Assembly (NCBI RefSeq): GCF_004217335.1
Contig: NZ_SHMP01000008.1
Coordinates: 124,001-188,000 of the forward strand
Length of the DNA stretch: 64,000 nucleotides
DNA from: Natrinema hispanicum
GTDB lineage: Archaea > Halobacteriota > Halobacteria > Halobacteriales > Natrialbaceae
Direction of reading: 5' to 3'
Both the position numbers and the translations under genes were made by a program. Below are positions 60,438 to 64,000 of the stretch, in pieces (position 1 is the stretch's first letter; each line of letters begins with the position of its first letter). The notes under the pieces are model-generated. The model had not been told where the DNA came from and searched no databases. It was given only the letters and a program-made list of their open reading frames with translations.

Positions 60438-61394
60438 TCACTCGAAAACTCGCCGCCGTTCTTCGGGCGAGAGTTCGGCGTGAACGACGTTTGGTGAGCA
60501 GTGTTCACACTCCTGTGCGGGGTTGGTACTTTGCTCGTAGGTCCACACGGGAATACGAAAGAGGAAGAACGCCTCCATTTGGTGGCGTTCGATGATCGCA
60601 TCGGCTTCTCGCCCGCAGTTCGAACACCAGTCTTCGTCGTCGGCTGGGACCTGAAAGGTCACTTTCCGGCGGCCGAATCCCGCGTTCGCGTACGCTTCGT
60701 CCCGAGACATCTCGATGAGGTCGGCTGCGGGATACGGTTCGGCGTCGATTTCGTTGTCGAAGCCGGTATCAGAGACGACGTTGGTCGCGAGATGCGGGCC
60801 GACGTTGACAGTATTATCATACCCGAGAAAGTGAACGGAAACCTCGGCGCTGCGGCCGTCAACGGATACCTCGTGGCCGTGGCCGACGAGGTAGAGTTCG
60901 ATGTCCGTCCGCACCCCCTCGAGTTCGATCTCGTGGTCCATCCCAACCGCGTAGCCGCCGGTCGATGGATCGCTCGCGTGCCCGGACTGCTGCCAGCCGA
61001 CGGTCGAGACGTCGTACTCGGTGGGTGTTACCGCTGTCGAGACAGCATCCGTATAGACGTTCTCCGCGCCGGGTGCGGAAAACTCGCCGTCGACGGCATC
61101 AGTGGCAACGAACACGTCTTCCGTATCGGTAATGCGGATGTCGCCATCAGTCCGCTCGACGTAGCCGTCCTCGAGATCACCACGGATCGTCGTCTCCGCG
61201 TCGGCGACGCTGACGCCGCTGTCGACGGACTGGTGTGTGAATACGTACTCCGCGTTGCGAACCTCGAGGTCGCCGCCGACACCGGCTGTCGTGACGAACA
61301 CGTCGGCAGGGTCGTGTAGTTCGATCGGCGGGCGTTCCGAGCCGTTGATCGTGACATCTCCGTTGTAGGTCGTCTGTGTCGAATTACCTGTCAT
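60438..61394 (-). CDS. Strand-rich protein with C-terminal zinc ribbon, unknown function
   Basis: 318-aa protein. Residues 1-240 are short alternating strands with many T, V, D and E and recurring units (DVFVTTAGVGGDLEVRNAEY; DVFVATDAVDGEFSAPGAEN; then HEVSVDGRSAEVSVHFLGYD), suggesting a beta-helix-like fold. The C-terminal part carries C-x2-C (DWCSNCGREAD) and a later CEHCSPN, separated by a hydrophobic stretch (QMEAFFLFRIPVW), likely one zinc ribbon. No signal peptide. It overlaps the next upstream gene by 4 bases. ATG 61394 chosen for that overlap. Confidence 0.65.
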   Translation of the reverse strand: MTGNSTQTTYNGDVTINGSERPPIELHDPADVFVTTAGVGGDLEVRNAEYVFTHQSVDSGVSVADAETTIRGDLEDGYVERTDGDIRITDTEDVFVATDAVDGEFSAPGAENVYTDAVSTAVTPTEYDVSTVGWQQSGHASDPSTGGYAVGMDHEIELEGVRTDIELYLVGHGHEVSVDGRSAEVSVHFLGYDNTVNVGPHLATNVVSDTGFDNEIDAEPYPAADLIEMSRDEAYANAGFGRRKVTFQVPADDEDWCSNCGREADAIIERHQMEAFFLFRIPVWTYEQSTNPAQECEHCSPNVVHAELSPEERRRVFE

Positions 61395-61975
61395 CGTGTG
61401 TGTTCGCTGGTCTGTTGTGGTGTGATGGTAGTCGTCTCGTGGATCGCATCGTCGGTCACCTCGTCGCCGTTGCTCGAGCGCCCGGCACGCGACGCGTGCA
61501 GGCGCAGGCTCGTCTCGGTATAAAGCGCCAGTCCGTACTCCGGATAGGTGTGGTACGTTTCGTAGCCCGCCTCGTCGACGCAGATCGTGGTCCACGCGTC
61601 GGGGCCGAACCGGAATGCGACCGTTGCCGTCTCGGGGCCGGGGAACGCGTCGATCGGTCGACCCGAGACGGTCGTCGTCGCGAGAAGGGTGTCCCCGTCG
61701 AAGCGAAACGTGCGTTCGACATCGGTCGACAGTGGTGTCTCGTAGGCCGTTTCCAGCGACACCGGCCGACAGGAACAGAGTTCGTGAAAGCCGAGTGCCG
61801 GCAGCCCGACGTAGTGTGACTCGCCGATGACGGTAAACACCGCCGGCGACTCGAGCAACGTGTCGGGGTGGACGGTCTTCACGTCGAGTGCCTCGAGATC
61901 CGGCGTCGCATCGGCGTAGCCGAAGTACAGTTTTGTGGGCCTGTCGTCGGTCGAGTGAAGGATGTTTTCGGGCAT
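61391..61975 (-). CDS. DUF2617-like protein
   Basis: 194-aa protein. FTVIGESHYVGL fits the G-x-SH position of DUF2617, and WTTICVDEAGYETYHTYPEYG with LALYTETSLRL fits its C-terminal W-x-YP-x-TET block. The middle (GRPIDAFPGPETATVAFRFG) also matches. Function unknown. In other prokaryotes members often lie beside membrane-fused spermidine-synthase-like genes, as here: its ATG is 3 bases from that gene's stop, and its stop overlaps the following gene. Confidence 0.65.
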   Translation of the reverse strand: MPENILHSTDDRPTKLYFGYADATPDLEALDVKTVHPDTLLESPAVFTVIGESHYVGLPALGFHELCSCRPVSLETAYETPLSTDVERTFRFDGDTLLATTTVSGRPIDAFPGPETATVAFRFGPDAWTTICVDEAGYETYHTYPEYGLALYTETSLRLHASRAGRSSNGDEVTDDAIHETTTITPQQTSEHTR

Positions 61976-61977
61976 GG

Positions 61978-63765
61978 TCAGGTATCGACGAGGACGTCGT
62001 AGTTCGGATGGAAGATGGAGTTCACCCGCACACCGCGGTAGCGGGGGACACGGTGCCACTGGCGATCGTGATAGCGGTCACGGTACTGCTGGACGTACGC
62101 GGTCCCATCGGCGACGGATAGCGGCTGTCGATCGCCGGGTGCGAAGGCGTAGAATCGTTCGACCCGTTCGGTCTCGCCGTCGCTGTCGATGTCCTCCCAC
62201 GCCCAGTAGGGAAGTTGTCGCGTGAATCCGGCGGCACCGACCGTGTTCACGAACGCTTTGTGATGTTCGGGATAGCGGTCTGCCGAGTATGCCCACGTCA
62301 CCATCACACCGTCGTCCGAGAGGTGCTGGCCGACGGAGCGGTAGAACTCCTTGGAATAGAGCGTGAGCAGGTCGTCGTCGGTCGCACCCGGGACGTCGAG
62401 GAGAACGAGATCGTACGTTTCGTTCGTCTGCTGGAGATAGCGGTAGCCGTCGGCGGCGGTCGTCTGTAGGCGGTCGTACTCGTAGGCGTCGTCGTGCCAG
62501 TGACGGAAGAACGGGTCGTGCTTCGTCATGTTCATGAACTGGGCGTCGAGGTCGACGTGGTCGACGGTGACGTTGTACTGTCGGAGATGGTCGATAGCGA
62601 TCCAGTCGCCGCCGCCGACGACGAGCACCTTCGTCTCGGGACCGTGGTCGACCAGCGACATCGGCACGTCGACGAGGCCGTTGTGATAGCTGTCGGCCCA
62701 ACTCTCGCATAGCTGGACCGCCGACCCGAGCCTGAGACACTGTTCGGAGCGCCCGGTGAAATGCGGGTTCGGCCCGGTTCCAGTCCAGGTACGCTCGTAG
62801 CGGATGGCGTGCTGATACCGTGTCGTCTCCTGGTCGGTGATCTCGACGCTCATCGCGCCCGGGGGATACTCGTTCTCGATCTGTTGCTCGAGGTAGAGTT
62901 CCGACAGTCGCTCGTCTGCTGTCTCGTGGTTAGCCACGACGCCCGCGTACGATGCGGTCAGCAACAGACAGACGACGAGCAGCGTCTTCGGGACGCGGCC
63001 GACGAGCGGTGTCGGCGTCGAGTCACCGAACAGTCTCCGAGCATCGTTGTCGGACGACGGCCACGACCAGCCGCTGAAGTAGCCGACGAAGGCGAGTGCT
63101 GCGACGGCGTTGAGCAACGCGAGCACGAAAATCGTCGGGATGAGTCCCAGCTTTGGATACAGCAGTCTGGCGTACACGACCGCCCCACAGAGGCCGCCGA
63201 CGTAGTCCATCGCCAGTACGACCGAGAGGCCGCTCCGTCGCCCTTCCTTGCGCTCGACGTTCCAGAAGATGCCGAGGCAGGTAACGGTCCAGTCGTGAAG
63301 CCGGTCGCCGAGGCGATGGATCCACACGGGTGTTGTCGTGCCATCGTCGTCACGGTCGTCGACCATGTGGGTCAAAAGCGGGAGTTCGAATCCCGAGAGA
63401 AAGCCGACGACGATGACGGGCAGCCGTGCGACTGTCCAGAGCAGTTCCGGTGGAACGGCTCGTGGAACCCGAACGCTGTTGAGGCCGACGATGAGCAGAA
63501 AGCCCGCGGGAGCGACGGCAGCGAGAAGCACTTCCGTTCGAAAGAAGTTCCCGCCGTAGTCCTCGGGATTCAAGTCGTCCGAGAGCGCAGCGCCGACGCC
63601 GAGACTGAAGAAGTACAGCCCGACGGTGATGACGTACTGCGTCACGGTCCCGCCGTACATCACCGTTAGCAGTTCGGAGTAGACGAACTCGTAGACGAAA
63701 CTACAGAACGAGACGACGAACGTAAGCACGAGGAGGGCAGCCGTCGCAGTTCGTGTGTCGGACAT
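61978..63765 (-). CDS. Membrane-fused spermidine-synthase-like protein
   Basis: 595-aa protein. N-terminal half: about seven helices, starting AALLVLTFVVSFCSFVYEFV and GGTVTQYVITVGLYFFSLGV, the known membrane domain of fused aminopropyltransferases. C-terminal half (from about 390) is a Rossmann fold of the spermidine-synthase type: KVLVVGGGDWIAIDHLRQYN, VDHVDLDAQFMNMTKHDPFF, TAADGYRYLQQTNETYDLVL and LDVPGATDDDLLTLYSKEFY. The canonical GGGDGG is GGGDWI, and the usual D-S-x-DP is LDVPGAT, so the co-substrate site is altered and polyamine synthesis is uncertain. Start at ATG 63765. Confidence 0.85.
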   Translation of the reverse strand: MSDTRTATAALLVLTFVVSFCSFVYEFVYSELLTVMYGGTVTQYVITVGLYFFSLGVGAALSDDLNPEDYGGNFFRTEVLLAAVAPAGFLLIVGLNSVRVPRAVPPELLWTVARLPVIVVGFLSGFELPLLTHMVDDRDDDGTTTPVWIHRLGDRLHDWTVTCLGIFWNVERKEGRRSGLSVVLAMDYVGGLCGAVVYARLLYPKLGLIPTIFVLALLNAVAALAFVGYFSGWSWPSSDNDARRLFGDSTPTPLVGRVPKTLLVVCLLLTASYAGVVANHETADERLSELYLEQQIENEYPPGAMSVEITDQETTRYQHAIRYERTWTGTGPNPHFTGRSEQCLRLGSAVQLCESWADSYHNGLVDVPMSLVDHGPETKVLVVGGGDWIAIDHLRQYNVTVDHVDLDAQFMNMTKHDPFFRHWHDDAYEYDRLQTTAADGYRYLQQTNETYDLVLLDVPGATDDDLLTLYSKEFYRSVGQHLSDDGVMVTWAYSADRYPEHHKAFVNTVGAAGFTRQLPYWAWEDIDSDGETERVERFYAFAPGDRQPLSVADGTAYVQQYRDRYHDRQWHRVPRYRGVRVNSIFHPNYDVLVDT

Positions 63766-63835
63766 GGGAAAGCGGATCACCGTTCGCTCAGATTTCCCTC
63801 GAGCGGGCACGTCGAGGGCAGGGGAGACACACAGC

Positions 63836-64000
63836 TTAGATGCGTGGCGACACCTTCCACTGTTCGTCGATCCGAAAGCCCGTAGCGCCGTCGCTGACCT
63901 CGAGATCGTAACACTCCCAGCGGAAGTCATGATTCGAATCGCCGCCAACAATGTTCGCACCGACGCGATACCAGCCCGCCTGGGAGAACTCCGGACGGTT
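63836..64000 (-). CDS. Partial DUF4178-like protein, C-terminus
   Basis: 54 residues ending at a TAA at 63836-63838; the gene continues past the right edge. The text NRPEFSQAGWYRVGANIVGG, then FRWECYDLEVSDGATGFRID and EQWKVSPRI, resembles the end of a DUF4178 domain (aromatic-rich strands, W-x-x-Y-x-L). This family is a usual neighbour of membrane-fused spermidine-synthase-like genes. Identification is from a fragment. Confidence 0.5.
   Translation of the reverse strand, partial: NRPEFSQAGWYRVGANIVGGDSNHDFRWECYDLEVSDGATGFRIDEQWKVSPRI

Overview
The window reads as chromosome (or a large replicon) of a halophilic archaeon, most likely of the Natrialbaceae (Haloterrigena/Natrinema-like). The proteins are very acidic and the DNA is GC-rich with TCGA-dominated codon use. 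Promoters look archaeal (TATA boxes about 25-30 bases before start codons, many apparently leaderless), lipoproteins carry twin-arginine plus lipobox signals, and archaeal families occur (Tfx, bipartite LplA/LplB, PhoU fused to AbrB or winged-helix domains, haloarchaeal PadR). The species call is inference. No tRNA, rRNA or CRISPR array was seen.

Layout. 0-1.1 kb: partial gene and a decayed transposase. 1.3-4.7 kb: lipoyl-domain/dihydrolipoamide dehydrogenase fusion, OsmC-type protein and both halves of a lipoate ligase. 4.7-6.4 kb: a short palindromic repeat, a transposase scrap and an IS200/IS605 TnpB element. 6.6-8.1 kb: thiE-thiM. 8.3-23.7 kb: a phosphorus island with two divergent PhoU-type regulators, a flavodoxin, an intact IS66 element with a perfect 8-bp target duplication, then phosphonate transporter genes phnDCE plus a hexapeptide acetyltransferase, divergent from a C-P lyase operon phnGHIJKLM that ends in a TIM-barrel gene and has no phnN or phnP. 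24.1-27.2 kb: iron/siderophore-type ABC importer. 27.4-31.6 kb: PQQ-like propeller lipoprotein, small membrane protein, frameshifted IS5-type transposase, a lysyl oxidase homologue and AT-rich spacers. 31.6-34.9 kb: tungstate/molybdate-type ABC importer divergent from a Tfx regulator across a 59-bp gap carrying three GTTTGA-type half-sites. 35.0-36.6 kb: relic right end of a TnpB element and a toxin-antitoxin pair behind a palindromic operator.

36.7-47.7 kb: butanediol-type dehydrogenase, small multidrug resistance protein, Lrp regulator, then a tight operon of nitrilase, enoyl-CoA hydratase, ADP-forming acyl-CoA synthetase and a second hydratase, facing a polyamine-type ABC importer (potDABC-like). 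This looks like uptake and CoA-dependent breakdown of one amide or amine substrate. 47.9-57.9 kb: siroheme nitrite/sulfite reductase with small partners, AMP-forming acyl-CoA ligase, DUF6544-like protein, PadR regulator, SulP transporter, NosL-like protein and a DUF1059 protein. 58.0-64.0 kb: an unusual tightly packed set of a pentapeptide-repeat protein fused to a K+-channel pore, a strand-rich protein with a C-terminal zinc ribbon, a DUF2617-like protein, a membrane-fused spermidine-synthase-like protein and a partial DUF4178-like protein.

Two observations stand out. (1) The 58-64 kb ion channel/aminopropyltransferase-like cluster is the best candidate for a little-described system. (2) An 85-88-bp imperfect palindromic repeat occurs five times in the window (4.7, 37.9, 38.5, 47.8 and, as a half copy, 54.9 kb), always between genes and usually at convergent gene ends, twice supplying a stop codon.
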